Assembly: GCA_963713445.1 (NCBI GenBank)
Contig: CAVQMB010000041.1
Location: 1 to 53,339, forward strand
DNA: 53,339 bases
Reading direction: 5' to 3'
Source: CAVQMB01 sp963713445
Lineage (GTDB): Bacteria > Pseudomonadota > Gammaproteobacteria > Competibacterales > Competibacteraceae
Shown piece after piece: positions 9,433-18,191 of this stretch (position 1 is the first letter of the stretch; every line of letters starts with the position of its first letter). Below the pieces are notes generated by a model, which was not told the origin of the DNA, did no database searches, and saw nothing but the letters and a program-made list of their open reading frames with translations. Made by a program: the position numbers and the translations under genes.

Positions 9433-10014
9433 TTACCAAAACCGCCACCAACGACGCGGTGGCGCAAGGCCTCGACGGTAACGAATAAAACGGGCTGGAT
9501 TGCCTGCTACAATAGCGCCCGCAGGCACATCACTTGTGACCACACTGCCAGCACCAACTACCGCTCCGGCACCTATATGCACCCCCGGCAACACCGTTGC
9601 CCCGGCACCTATCCATGCACCACTATCGATAGCGGTGCGATTATAGGTCAAAGGGTTACGCCAGATGTGGTGCTCACCATCATCAATGGCGTGGCCCGCT
9701 GAAAGCAACTTGACATGGGAACCAATCAGGACTTCGTCACCTATACGCAGCCCGCCCTCGCCTGAAAGATAGCTATAGCAGTTGACGATGACATCACTAC
9801 CGAAGACAAGACCTGTGTCAGGATATTGTGTCGGATCACCGATCACGAGACGCACGCCGTCGTATAGGCTCACGCGGTCACCCATCTCAATACCACGAGA
9901 ATGTACAGGCGTTACAGATGTGCGAAGTATCGTCACAGTTGAAGCAATACGACACTCCCTTCCCAGACGATCAACCCCAGGGAAATACCTGCAAGGCGGC
10001 GGAACGCCTAGCAC
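9433..10014 (-). CDS. Left-handed beta-helix O-acetyltransferase (hexapeptide repeat)
   Basis: 193 residues from a GTG at 10014, three bases after the preceding stop. Hexapeptide repeats run through the second half (GSDVIV, IGDEVLIGSHVKLL, GAWIGAGATVLPGV, GAGAVVGAGSVVTSDV), ending in the AGNPARFIR signature of sugar O-acyltransferases. The His in LLSAGHAIDDG is the expected catalytic base. It likely acetylates a sugar of the glycan built by neighbouring enzymes, with acetyl-CoA as donor; it is a cytoplasmic trimer in relatives. It belongs to the WcaF/maltose-acetyltransferase group by look. Confidence 0.85.
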   Translation of the reverse strand: MLGVPPPCRYFPGVDRLGRECRIASTVTILRTSVTPVHSRGIEMGDRVSLYDGVRLVIGDPTQYPDTGLVFGSDVIVNCYSYLSGEGGLRIGDEVLIGSHVKLLSAGHAIDDGEHHIWRNPLTYNRTAIDSGAWIGAGATVLPGVHIGAGAVVGAGSVVTSDVPAGAIVAGNPARFIRYRRGLAPPRRWWRFW

Positions 10015-10017
10015 AAA

Positions 10018-10875
10018 TCAATGGCCCCGCAAAACTGACTGCAGCTTATTACCCGAAATCAATATCGTAACGGGCCAGCTGTCCTCGAGCCGGGCCATCA
10101 GCGATCGCAACGCGTGCTCGCGACACGCCCGGAGATAAGCTTGCTGCACTAATGATTCGTTATATGGTTCAAGAACGGGCTTACGGCGGCTGGTGAGTCG
10201 GTAGAGAAACAACATTCCGCCCTGCGCCACCGGCCCGATCAAGGTGCCCGGCTTTACTTTTCGCAATTTCCCGCCAAGCTCAGTAGGAAACGTATTGATG
10301 GCTCTGTAGCCCAGGTCGCCACCCCTATCCTTTGTAAGCGAATCCTTAGAATATTTACCCACAGCGTCTTCAAAGCTCAGCCGGCCATTAAGTAACCCCC
10401 GGCGTAGATGCTGCAACTCGCGCTCGATACTAGGCTCATCGTCTGCGGAATAAGGCACGCCGATGCGCTGTGTCCTGACGAACAATGGCGTCGAAAACAG
10501 CGAATGGTGGGCGCCATAAAACGATCTCAATACCTGGTCGTCCTGCGATTTGCACGGCTTGATCAGTTTATCGCGCACCTTCATGGCATAGGCATTGTCA
10601 TTCGCACCCATTTTGCCAGATGGTCGGTCGATACCACGCCTTTCGCCTTCCCGCACCAATAGCTGTTCCATGATCATATTATGAAGTATGCGATCGGCCC
10701 CCCCGGGAATATGCAGAAAAACCGACATCTCGGGGGATTTCAACGCGTATTTGAGCATGTCCTGCCGGGTGATAGCCTTATCACCAACTCTTGCCAGTAC
10801 CGGATTAGTCGGCATGGCCAAGGCCGCGTTAAGAAAGCAGCCACCCATAAGCAACAACGCAAACAACCGCCTCAT
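10018..10875 (-). CDS. Exported peptidyl-prolyl isomerase of the parvulin (PpiC) type, EpsD-like
   Basis: 285 residues; the ATG at 10875 overlaps the FG-GAP gene stop as ATGA. The N-terminus is a signal peptide (MRRLFALLLMGGCFLNAALA). An N-terminal chaperone part contains ARVGDKAITRQDML and LVREGERRGID. A parvulin domain follows with the KYSKDSLTKDRGGDLGY core and PVAQGGMLFLYRL. Such proteins fold exported partners in the periplasm; similar ones (EpsD) occur in exopolysaccharide loci. No lipobox Cys is visible at the cleavage site, so it is probably a soluble periplasmic protein. Translational coupling to the FG-GAP protein suggests that protein, or the exported protein at 12139, is its client. 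Confidence 0.82.
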   Translation of the reverse strand: MRRLFALLLMGGCFLNAALAMPTNPVLARVGDKAITRQDMLKYALKSPEMSVFLHIPGGADRILHNMIMEQLLVREGERRGIDRPSGKMGANDNAYAMKVRDKLIKPCKSQDDQVLRSFYGAHHSLFSTPLFVRTQRIGVPYSADDEPSIERELQHLRRGLLNGRLSFEDAVGKYSKDSLTKDRGGDLGYRAINTFPTELGGKLRKVKPGTLIGPVAQGGMLFLYRLTSRRKPVLEPYNESLVQQAYLRACREHALRSLMARLEDSWPVTILISGNKLQSVLRGH

Positions 10876-12050
10876 GGATTGGCGGCCTCCGCTACCGGCT
10901 TGGTTTGTGCCCAAAGCGGGCCAAACACGACATCCACTGACTTGCCACCCGCATTTACGTAGACAAGATCCGCATGGCCATCGCCGTCAACGTCAGAGAA
11001 CTGGGGATCCAGTGCCACACCAGACACGGGAAACTGGTGCAACAACCAATGTTTACCGTCGGTTCCGCGCTTGGCAAGAATCTCTTTACCAGCAGCGCTA
11101 AGAGCAAGGAGACTATGTGGACCACAACCGAGAACCGCCACCGCACTAACGCCCGGCACGGGTAACGGAATCGACTCACTTCCGCCCACACCGCCTTCCT
11201 GGTCGTTATACAGAATCTTCACTGCACCAGCGACCTCCTGAGCAACCACCAAATCAGGCCAGCCATCACCATTGATGTCAGCGACCGCTACTTGGCGTGG
11301 CGAGCCCGGCCCGTTAGGCTGCAGCGACTCCACCCGGAACTTCCGATCACCGAGATTCAATGCCAAACGTACATCCCCGCTGCGCCAGCCACTCCAGACG
11401 ATGTCCGGGCGGCCATCACGATTCCAATCCACGAACGCGGGATAAGTCGGGTACGAATTCGCACCGGCATCAAGAAATGATGGCGTGAACTTGAACCCCT
11501 TGCTACCCCACAAAACGGTGATGCGATCGCCCTCGTAAGGGCCCAACACAAAATCCCAGAAGCCGTTCCCATCGACATCGGCGGCCCGAGCAATCCGCGC
11601 CGGATCCGGTTCTCGCGCGGCTCCCAACTCCCTCAGAGTGCCGTCATGATAGCGCCAGATCTGGGCCTGTGATTTCCCTTCGGCACTGACCAAAAGCTCA
11701 TAGCGCCGACCGTCACCATCCCAATCCAGCCAGCGTACGCTGTCGAGATGGAACCCGGCTTTCGCGGTGGCGAGGAGTTTCTTATGACGCTGCGCGCTTA
11801 CTGACCAGATCCGGATCTTCCGGTCACCGTGGCCCACGGCAGCGACGAGACTTCCAGTGCGCCCGCGGGCGTGATCCAGAACGGACACCGACCAAGGCAA
11901 CTTGATTGGCAATGCCAGACGCACCGGCCCAACAGCAACCTCTGTAGCGGTTTTCGCATCAATTGTATTATCTTTGGCAGCCGCGTACCGCACTGGAAGC
12001 GACCAAAACAACACGGCACCCAATAGCACTGACCAGAGCACTCGCACCAT
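10872..12050 (-). CDS. Secreted FG-GAP/VCBS-repeat (integrin-like beta-propeller) protein
   Basis: 392 residues with a signal peptide (MVRVLWSVLLGAVLFWSLPV...AA). Five calcium-loop motifs of the FG-GAP type are spaced through it: DWDGDGRRYELLV, DVDGNGFWDFVL, DWNRDGRPDIVW, DINGDGWPDLVV and DVDGDGHADLVY. They predict a calcium-binding beta-propeller outside the cytoplasm, probably a surface or periplasmic binding or adhesion module. No membrane anchor or lipobox is visible. GGAG sits seven bases before the ATG. The start lies 12 bases past a strong terminator, so expression probably depends on read-through from the gene at 12139 or on a promoter inside the terminator region. The partner is unknown. 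Confidence 0.82.
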   Translation of the reverse strand: MVRVLWSVLLGAVLFWSLPVRYAAAKDNTIDAKTATEVAVGPVRLALPIKLPWSVSVLDHARGRTGSLVAAVGHGDRKIRIWSVSAQRHKKLLATAKAGFHLDSVRWLDWDGDGRRYELLVSAEGKSQAQIWRYHDGTLRELGAAREPDPARIARAADVDGNGFWDFVLGPYEGDRITVLWGSKGFKFTPSFLDAGANSYPTYPAFVDWNRDGRPDIVWSGWRSGDVRLALNLGDRKFRVESLQPNGPGSPRQVAVADINGDGWPDLVVAQEVAGAVKILYNDQEGGVGGSESIPLPVPGVSAVAVLGCGPHSLLALSAAGKEILAKRGTDGKHWLLHQFPVSGVALDPQFSDVDGDGHADLVYVNAGGKSVDVVFGPLWAQTKPVAEAANP

Positions 12051-12061
12051 TCACCAGCTCC

Positions 12062-12090
12062 AAAAAAAAGGGCCAGCTTAACACTGGCCC
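12062..12090 (-). terminator. Strong rho-independent terminator between the exported protein gene and the FG-GAP gene
   Basis: On the minus strand GGGCCAG (90-84 of 12000s), loop TGTTAAG, CTGGCCC, then eight T. It lies 49 bases after the stop of the gene at 12139 and just before the next ribosome site, so it likely caps that gene's mRNA and lowers expression of the downstream genes. Confidence 0.88.
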
Positions 12091-12138
12091 GTCACGAACT
12101 GCTTTCAATCAAGCCTGCATTTGCACGGCCTGCTTGTA

Positions 12139-13116
12139 TTAGCTTCCGCAGCTACCGCCATGGGTGGAATCAGTGCAACCACCCTCGTGGCCCTGATGAC
12201 CGCTGTCCGGGCTGGTGAACGGATTAACAATAGTCTGCATCCCGTACGGGCCAGCGTCCAACAGGCTAAAGCTCAACACACCATTGCCAGGATCCTTGGT
12301 ATCCGACGGATTCTGGGGAACCGTGAAGGTGATGAACCCATCCGTAAAGTTCGGATTGCGCCCTTTGATCGTTTCCGGATCAAGAATGTTGAGCTCTTTA
12401 TTGCCGAGATCAATGGTTACCGACGTTTCATCCTGCGCACTGTCATACATGAAAACTGTATGTTGGCCGCTCAGATCCTGCGCACTCCACAAAACGATAG
12501 ACGTATTGGGCGCGCCCGGCGTGTTGTCGATCCAATAACGATTGTAAATCGTATCGCCAATCTGGGCACCAGCCTCCAGACCGGTCACAGTGGTCCCGCT
12601 CAACTGATTGAGGGCCGGCACTCCGCCGCCATTATTGAAATCGGCCAGCGATAACGGCGGTGTCGGTATATACGCAGCCTGATTGGACCCGTGGTACAAC
12701 TGAAATGCCGAACCCGCCAGGCAAGGCGTGTCGGACTGGCTGAGCCCACCATCAGGGATCTGATGGCTACCAGGAGGAGGATCTGACAGGCCCCTGTCGT
12801 CCAGAACAAAGACCATATAGCCCAGCTCACCCTGCAGGCCAGCGCCGGCAACGTCGCTCCAGATTATGCCTTCCTGATCATTTTTAGTGACCGGAAAGCT
12901 GTCATCCTGCACGTGCTGCGAATCCTGGTCGAAGAACGTCCAGTAAACGTTACCCGCCGCACATGACGTGACGCCGATGGCGGTGTCCGAATTTGCGTTG
13001 AAGGTGACATACGGCACCAGAAAACCATTGGAAAACTCAGAGACCGTCGTGGCGTTAGCCACACCATAGGCCCCCAAGGCACTGGTCATAGCAACAGCAA
13101 GAGCGAGTTTTTTCAT
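12139..13116 (-). CDS. Exported protein of unknown family with a Cys/His/Gly C-terminal tail
   Basis: 325 residues from the ATG at 13116, chosen because CAGGAG lies seven bases upstream and a classic signal peptide starts there (MKKLALAVAMTSALGAYGVANA, cut before TTVSEF). The mature protein is acidic and beta-rich in look, with LVPYVTFNANSDTAIGV, NVYWTFFDQDSQHVQDD and NTSIVLWSAQDLSGQHTVF. It has Cys residues near the start of the mature part, in DTPCLAGSAF, and in the tail, which ends SGHQGHEGGCTDSTHGGS-CGS. No PEP-CTERM, LPXTG or membrane anchor is seen. I do not recognise the family. Good ribosome site, high-quality signal peptide and its own strong terminator suggest abundant production; it may be a surface structural protein served by the downstream folding and glycan genes (inference). 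Confidence 0.7.
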   Translation of the reverse strand: MKKLALAVAMTSALGAYGVANATTVSEFSNGFLVPYVTFNANSDTAIGVTSCAAGNVYWTFFDQDSQHVQDDSFPVTKNDQEGIIWSDVAGAGLQGELGYMVFVLDDRGLSDPPPGSHQIPDGGLSQSDTPCLAGSAFQLYHGSNQAAYIPTPPLSLADFNNGGGVPALNQLSGTTVTGLEAGAQIGDTIYNRYWIDNTPGAPNTSIVLWSAQDLSGQHTVFMYDSAQDETSVTIDLGNKELNILDPETIKGRNPNFTDGFITFTVPQNPSDTKDPGNGVLSFSLLDAGPYGMQTIVNPFTSPDSGHQGHEGGCTDSTHGGSCGS

Positions 13117-13397
13117 GGATAGGCTCCTGTTTCTCATGGATACACTCAAATGATCCGACTCAATGGACTTACGAACTCACCAACCTTACATGAATTCGCG
13201 CTAGCAAAAATGCAGCGTCCCCGAACCCCAAACTTCATAAAAGGCCTGACGTAGCCGCTAATCTACAACATTGGCAAGCCGATACGCAACGCTTTTTCTC
13301 AAAAACACCACAACAACACAGCGCCATTATCATGGCCGCAACAACACCAGACGCCAGAAAGCTTATAGCACACTCGGCTAGCACCGCAAACCCGTAA

Positions 13398-13832
13398 TTA
13401 CAGCTTTGCTGGTGGAGGTGCATGGTACCAGACGCCATGGACTTGGACCCAACGATCCTCGATGACAGATTTATAGACCATAGGCAACCCGGTTACCCGC
13501 CCCTGGATGGCAACGATTGCGTTTGCTGTATGTTTATTTTTCAACTGGATATCAAGGACAGATGCCTGCTGATAAAAAATCGCCCCGCCATGACCAACGT
13601 ACTGCTGCAAGGAAATCTTGCCGCCAAGTTTGGCCTTTTCATACTGATACTGAGTCAGGAGATCGCCAGCCACGCGCGCTGCCCAGAACGCCTTCACTCT
13701 TGCATAAAGCCCGGAGGCAGGCTGGCGCGCACCTCCAACCGCAGCATCGGCACGAGCACCGCCGGCCGCTACGATCAGAGTCATCAAGATCGCCATAGCA
13801 GGAAACCAAACGGACTTACCCAACGATCGCAT
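13398..13832 (-). CDS. Small exported protein of unknown function
   Basis: 144 residues with a signal peptide (MRSLGKSVWFPAMAILMTLI...GARA). The mature part contains LYARVKAFWAARVAGDLLTQ and ends PMVYKSVIEDRWVQVHGVWYHAPPPAKL. The pattern of an N-terminal helix followed by strands and a Trp-rich end is reminiscent of NTF2-like folds, but I cannot assign a family. GGAG lies about a dozen bases before the ATG, with a closer AGAG. It is the first gene of the minus-strand cluster, 281 bases before the next gene, and is divergent from the TPR-OGT gene. No catalytic motif is evident. Confidence 0.6.
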   Translation of the reverse strand: MRSLGKSVWFPAMAILMTLIVAAGGARADAAVGGARQPASGLYARVKAFWAARVAGDLLTQYQYEKAKLGGKISLQQYVGHGGAIFYQQASVLDIQLKNKHTANAIVAIQGRVTGLPMVYKSVIEDRWVQVHGVWYHAPPPAKL

Positions 13833-14054
13833 TCTCTATGAATTCTCCAGCCTAATCGTCGTACAACCCGGCCTGACCGACGTGGATCAGATACCACCCA
13901 GCACTTTTTGAGATCATACCATAGCTGATTAGAAGGCGAGTCACCCTGACGACCGTGACCGAGAAATTTGCTACAGTCATGATGATCGACTTAGTATCAG
14001 CGTCCACTGGTTCCTCCACGGCCTGGATACTGATGTTCCACAGGCAATCTGGAA

Positions 14055-16097
14055 ATGCGCGGCCAACACCCTAGCAACGTCGACCGGGTTCTACACAACG
14101 CCCACCTCTTGCAGCACAATGGCCGCCTACGGCAGGCCGAAGCGGCGTATCATCAGCTGCTTAGGCAATATCCCAACCATCCAGGAGGATTGTGCGGCCT
14201 TGGTACGCTCGCGCTGCAGGCCGGTCGACCAGAAGCCGCATTGCCTCTGCTGCAACGGTCCGTTCAAGTGGCGCCTCGCGACGCCGTTTGCAGGCTCAAT
14301 CTTGGCCTTGCTCATCAGGCTCTGGGCCAGATCGAGGCCGCAATCGAGAGCCTCACAACAGCGGTTCAGCTCAGGCCGAATCTAGCGGAATCACAGCTCC
14401 GATTAGGCCTGATACTGGCCCAGACGCAGCGGTACCCAGAGGCCGTTCGGGCATTGCGGCGCGCCATTGCCAGCCAACGTGATGACATCCGGGGCTATGT
14501 AGGGTTAAGCCAAGCACTGATCGCGCAGGGCCGAGTTGACAAGGCTGCAGATGCCCTACAAAAGGCTTTGCAGATTGAGCCCAACAATCCAGCGTGTCAT
14601 GTCGACCTCGGCAATCTCCGCATTGTTCAAAATAGACACGGCGATGCCATGACATGTTACCGGCACGCCCTTGAGTTTCGGCCCGACCACCGTCCGGCCC
14701 TGGACAATTTGGTCGATACCCAGCTCAAGGTATGCGAATGGGCCGGCATACCGAGGCTGCGCGAGCGCTACCTCGAACCGGCCGTGGCGAACGCAGCTAA
14801 CACTGAGGCACCTGCTCGTCCAATGCTGGTAACCCGCTTGCCCATCGCCGTCACCGAAGCGGAACAACAGGCAGTGGCGAGGGCCATGGTCAGAGTCCGC
14901 TCGACCCTGTTAAACAAGCGCCTGCGCGGACGGGTCGATTTTACCTATGGACACGATCATGATAACGGTAAGTTGCGGATCGGCTATCTCTCCACGGATT
15001 TCTGTAACCACGCAACGTCTCACCTGATCCAAGACCTGTTCGCGCTACATGACCGCTCGCGGTTCACCATCTTCGCCTATGCAATCGGCCCTGATGACGG
15101 CAGCGCTTACCGTCGCCGTATCCAGGCAGACTGCGATTATTTCCGGGATGCCCATACCGCCGACGCCATCGAGCTGGCTCGTATCATCAACGGTGACCAT
15201 ATCGACGTATTGATTGATTTGAACAGCCACAGCGGTCGCAACAGAATAGAGACGCTGGCACTACGGCCGGCGCCGATTCAGGTCGGCTACCTGGGTTACC
15301 CAGGGACATCTGGGGCACCGTTCATAGACTATATCCTGACCGATCATGTCGTAACCCCGGCTGAGACCCAGCCGTGGTATGACGAAAAATTCGTATTTTT
15401 ACCCCACTGCTATCAAATAAACAGTCGGCGCCCAGCCCCTCCGGATAGTCCATCGCGGGCTGCTTGCGGCCTGCCAGAACAAGGTTTTGTGTTCTGCTGC
15501 TTCAACACACATTACAAGCTTGAGCCCAGTTTCTTTGCACTTTGGATGCGTCTACTGAACAAAATTCCTGGCAGTATCCTGTGGCTGCTGGACGGCCCGG
15601 AAGAGATGATGGCCAATTTACGAAAAGAAGCAGCCCACCATGGGATAGCAGCCAACCGACTTATATTTGCCCGCCATCAACCGGTGGAAAAACATATTAG
15701 CCGCTTGGGACAAGCAGACCTATTCCTGGATACACGTTTTTATAATGCTCACACTACTGCCAGCGACGCCCTGTGGGCGGGCGTCCCAGTACTTACCCTT
15801 GCGGGTGACCGTTTCGCAGGCCGTGTCGGGAAAAGCCTGGTTACTGCAGCAGGGCTGCCCGAATTGGCTGTAGCCAGCCCCGAGGAATATGAGTCTACAG
15901 CCCTCCGGTTAGCCCTGAATCCCGATCAGCTCGCAAACATCAAAGCGCGACTAACAACCAACAGAGAGACATGCGCTTTGTTCGATACACCAGCGTTCGT
16001 GCACCACCTGGAGCAAGCCTACCTTCGCATGTGGTCGGCGTACCGCGCGGGCACGGCACCAACTCAGATCGCTATACCTGCCTCTGCGGAGCCATAG
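14055..16097 (+). CDS. TPR protein with O-GlcNAc-transferase-like (GT41/SPINDLY) catalytic domain
   Basis: 680 residues. Roughly six tetratricopeptide repeats fill residues 10-240. A GT41-type domain follows: IGYLSTDFCNHATSH with paired His (319, 323), DVLIDLNSHSGRNR, GYLGYPGTSGAPFIDY, FVFCCFNTHYKLEP, and the sugar-nucleotide site YNAHTTASDALWAGVPVLT (563-581). No signal peptide: it works in the cytoplasm. Relatives transfer GlcNAc or another sugar to Ser/Thr of proteins, or take part in glycan assembly. The start has only a weak CAGG upstream. It is the only plus-strand gene between two large minus-strand blocks, and its 3' end overlaps the acyltransferase gene by 26 bases. Substrate unknown; proteins of the flanking secretion loci are candidates by context only. 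Confidence 0.88.
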   Translation: MRGQHPSNVDRVLHNAHLLQHNGRLRQAEAAYHQLLRQYPNHPGGLCGLGTLALQAGRPEAALPLLQRSVQVAPRDAVCRLNLGLAHQALGQIEAAIESLTTAVQLRPNLAESQLRLGLILAQTQRYPEAVRALRRAIASQRDDIRGYVGLSQALIAQGRVDKAADALQKALQIEPNNPACHVDLGNLRIVQNRHGDAMTCYRHALEFRPDHRPALDNLVDTQLKVCEWAGIPRLRERYLEPAVANAANTEAPARPMLVTRLPIAVTEAEQQAVARAMVRVRSTLLNKRLRGRVDFTYGHDHDNGKLRIGYLSTDFCNHATSHLIQDLFALHDRSRFTIFAYAIGPDDGSAYRRRIQADCDYFRDAHTADAIELARIINGDHIDVLIDLNSHSGRNRIETLALRPAPIQVGYLGYPGTSGAPFIDYILTDHVVTPAETQPWYDEKFVFLPHCYQINSRRPAPPDSPSRAACGLPEQGFVFCCFNTHYKLEPSFFALWMRLLNKIPGSILWLLDGPEEMMANLRKEAAHHGIAANRLIFARHQPVEKHISRLGQADLFLDTRFYNAHTTASDALWAGVPVLTLAGDRFAGRVGKSLVTAAGLPELAVASPEEYESTALRLALNPDQLANIKARLTTNRETCALFDTPAFVHHLEQAYLRMWSAYRAGTAPTQIAIPASAEP

Positions 16098-16986
16098 GTC
16101 GCCAGATCATCTCAAGAATATTCCACTGCCACCATAGCCACGGATTGTGACGGACGTCTCGCTCAAGTTCGGCGACTGCGGCGCGCAATGCGGTATGCGG
16201 CTGTTCCGGCAACGGCCGCAGTTCTGCCTGCACGCGCCAGCCTTGCTCGTGGGCCACGCCGTAAACAATTCGCGCACCGGTTCGCTCCGCCAACCGCGCA
16301 ATGCCACGGGAAACCACAAGCTCACCATCCATAAAAGGAACGGCCATCTTCTTTTGCTGCCGGTCAGCTGTAAATGCATCGAACAGCAGCACCATGGTTT
16401 CACCACGCTCCAGCGAAGAATACAATCGTCGCAAATTGTCCCCCAGCGTTATCCATGGCCCCCCGATGTGATCGAGCAGTGTGCCAATCTTGCGGCTAAG
16501 ATAACGTCGCTCCACCAGCCCGAGATCGGCGTTACGTCGGTCCGTCACCATGGTAAGCATGCCAAGCCGCTCACCCGCCAACGCCAATGCCAGCAACAGC
16601 ATATTCAATCTGCCATAGTGCGCCATCGCGATAATTACGCCGCGCCCGCCCGAGCGCGCCGCCTGCAGCACGTGCTGGCTGCCGGGCTTTAGTTCTAGCA
16701 GTGGGTGACTATTGGCCGATGTACGGGCCGGCATCGTAAACACGTCCAGGGTTTCCCGGGCGAGCATGCCGAAATACTGCCTGAGCCAGTGCTGCAAAAC
16801 GGCCTCATCGATGTCCGGAAAAATCCGGCGCAGGCCGCAGGCAACAACCGAGCGAGCAGTCGCACGATACCGGCAGTCCCATCCACCAACCAAGCCAGCA
16901 CCATAATAGGCCGGAGCTAGCGGCAATTGCGCCAGCGGCCTGAACAAACAATGATAGCGCAGCCACTGGCGGAGTTGCAGAGTCAT
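16072..16986 (-). CDS. LpxL/HtrB-like acyltransferase with an altered catalytic motif
   Basis: 304 residues from an ATG at 16986 that overlaps the wzt stop (ATGA). It shows the family architecture: an N-terminal membrane-proximal helix, RIFPDIDEAVLQHWLRQYFG, the catalytic region VIIAMAHYGRLNMLL (His123), LLFDAFTADRQ and VPFMDGELVVSRGIARLAE, and a C-terminal WLWWQWN segment. Lauroyltransferases of lipid A carry His-x4-Glu/Asp; here the fifth residue after His is Asn (HYGRLN), so the acid of the dyad is missing. It may be a divergent subfamily acting on an export-linked lipid, or inactive. As last gene of the wzm-wzt string it may modify the exported glycolipid anchor (inference). Confidence 0.78.
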   Translation of the reverse strand: MTLQLRQWLRYHCLFRPLAQLPLAPAYYGAGLVGGWDCRYRATARSVVACGLRRIFPDIDEAVLQHWLRQYFGMLARETLDVFTMPARTSANSHPLLELKPGSQHVLQAARSGGRGVIIAMAHYGRLNMLLLALALAGERLGMLTMVTDRRNADLGLVERRYLSRKIGTLLDHIGGPWITLGDNLRRLYSSLERGETMVLLFDAFTADRQQKKMAVPFMDGELVVSRGIARLAERTGARIVYGVAHEQGWRVQAELRPLPEQPHTALRAAVAELERDVRHNPWLWWQWNILEMIWRPMAPQRQV

Positions 16987-18191
16987 GTATCCAAACGCCA
17001 ACGATAAGGCAGTTGTACGATACCGAAGGACTTGCCTGGATTGTGAACCGTAAAGGGACAGATCCGCTCGGCCAAATCGTATACCTGCAAACCCGAATCG
17101 TCCAAAACGTAGATACTCAGCCAGTATTCACCCGACAACAGTGGCAGTTTCGGAAGCTCTAAGCTGAGTAACCGGCAGCCATCAGCCGTCAGAGGAGATG
17201 CACCATGTTCGAAATGCGTACTAGTGCCGAACACATTTTCCCGGTCATTGCGTACAATTGCGATGCCGAGATGGAATGGCACGCGCGGACGCAAGCTTTC
17301 TATTTTTACGTTTACCGACATATCGTGGAACGTTTCTAAATAAATATTATCATCATCCCGCATACCGGTTATTAAAACCTCACGAATGCGCACTGGAGAA
17401 GAGCCCCCAGTGGAGGGGCGGTAGCTAAAAGGATTTACCGCACGCCGACCGAATTCTGCCTGCTTGTCACGTTCGTAACTCTCATAAGCAGTGGCAACCG
17501 ATTCCGTACTACCTTGTATTTTTATACGCCCATCAGCCAACCATGCTGCTCGATTACACAGCGAACGAATTTGATAAAGATTATGGGAGCAGAACAAAAC
17601 TGTTTTACCACGTTCGCGGAACCCCATTATGCGGTCCAGACTTTTCTTCTGAAAATACATATCCCCGACCGATAGCGCTTCGTCAACTATTAGGATATCG
17701 GGATCCACCGCAGTGACGGTCGCGAATGCCAACCGCATGAACATGCCCGATGAGTAAGTCTTCACCGGTCTGCTAAGAACTTCTTCCGAAAGCTCGGAGA
17801 ATTCCGCTATCTCGTCATAATAGCGACGCATTTGGCGTGCCTTTATACCGTTCAGAGCGCCCATCAGGAAAATATTCTCACGACCACTCTCTTCAGGATG
17901 AAAGCCTGCGCCTAACTCCAGCAGGGCGGTAACCCTTCCGTGCACGCTGACCTGTCCGCGACTCGGCCGACTGGTCCCGGCGACCAGCTTCAGCAATGTA
18001 CTTTTTCCTGCACCGTTTTCTCCAATGAGACCGAAGGTCTCGCCTGGTTCAACGGCCAGATTGATGTCAGTCAATGCCCAGTGCACTTGGTACCGCGGCT
18101 GCCGCGTAAGCAGCTCGACCAGCCTATCAGCCGGTCTCTTGTAAAGGCGGTAACCTTTAGTCAAATTCTGTAACTGGACAACAGGTGTCAC
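16983..18191 (-). CDS. wzt: Polysaccharide ABC exporter ATPase with C-terminal carbohydrate-binding domain (Wzt)
   Basis: 402 residues, GTG start overlapping the wzm stop (GTGA). Walker A GENGAGKST (57-65), an ABC signature written YSSGM (146-150), Walker B ILIVDEAL (166-173) and the H-loop SHN are intact. Residues from about 265 on form an extra beta-rich domain like Wzt_C, which in O9a-type systems recognises the finished chain end. With Wzm it moves an undecaprenyl-linked polysaccharide across the inner membrane. The extra domain suggests the chain carries a terminal modification and is exported only when complete. Confidence 0.92.
   Translation of the reverse strand: MTPVVQLQNLTKGYRLYKRPADRLVELLTRQPRYQVHWALTDINLAVEPGETFGLIGENGAGKSTLLKLVAGTSRPSRGQVSVHGRVTALLELGAGFHPEESGRENIFLMGALNGIKARQMRRYYDEIAEFSELSEEVLSRPVKTYSSGMFMRLAFATVTAVDPDILIVDEALSVGDMYFQKKSLDRIMGFRERGKTVLFCSHNLYQIRSLCNRAAWLADGRIKIQGSTESVATAYESYERDKQAEFGRRAVNPFSYRPSTGGSSPVRIREVLITGMRDDDNIYLETFHDMSVNVKIESLRPRVPFHLGIAIVRNDRENVFGTSTHFEHGASPLTADGCRLLSLELPKLPLLSGEYWLSIYVLDDSGLQVYDLAERICPFTVHNPGKSFGIVQLPYRWRLDT

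Noticed and set aside
12139..12200. PEP-CTERM/exosortase sorting signal in the exported protein
   Set aside because: No Pro-Glu-Pro motif, membrane helix or basic end; no exosortase gene in view.
13235..13438. Short Cys-rich frame between the two exported-protein genes
   Set aside because: No ribosome site, overlaps the end of the 13398 gene, and resembles upstream leader DNA.
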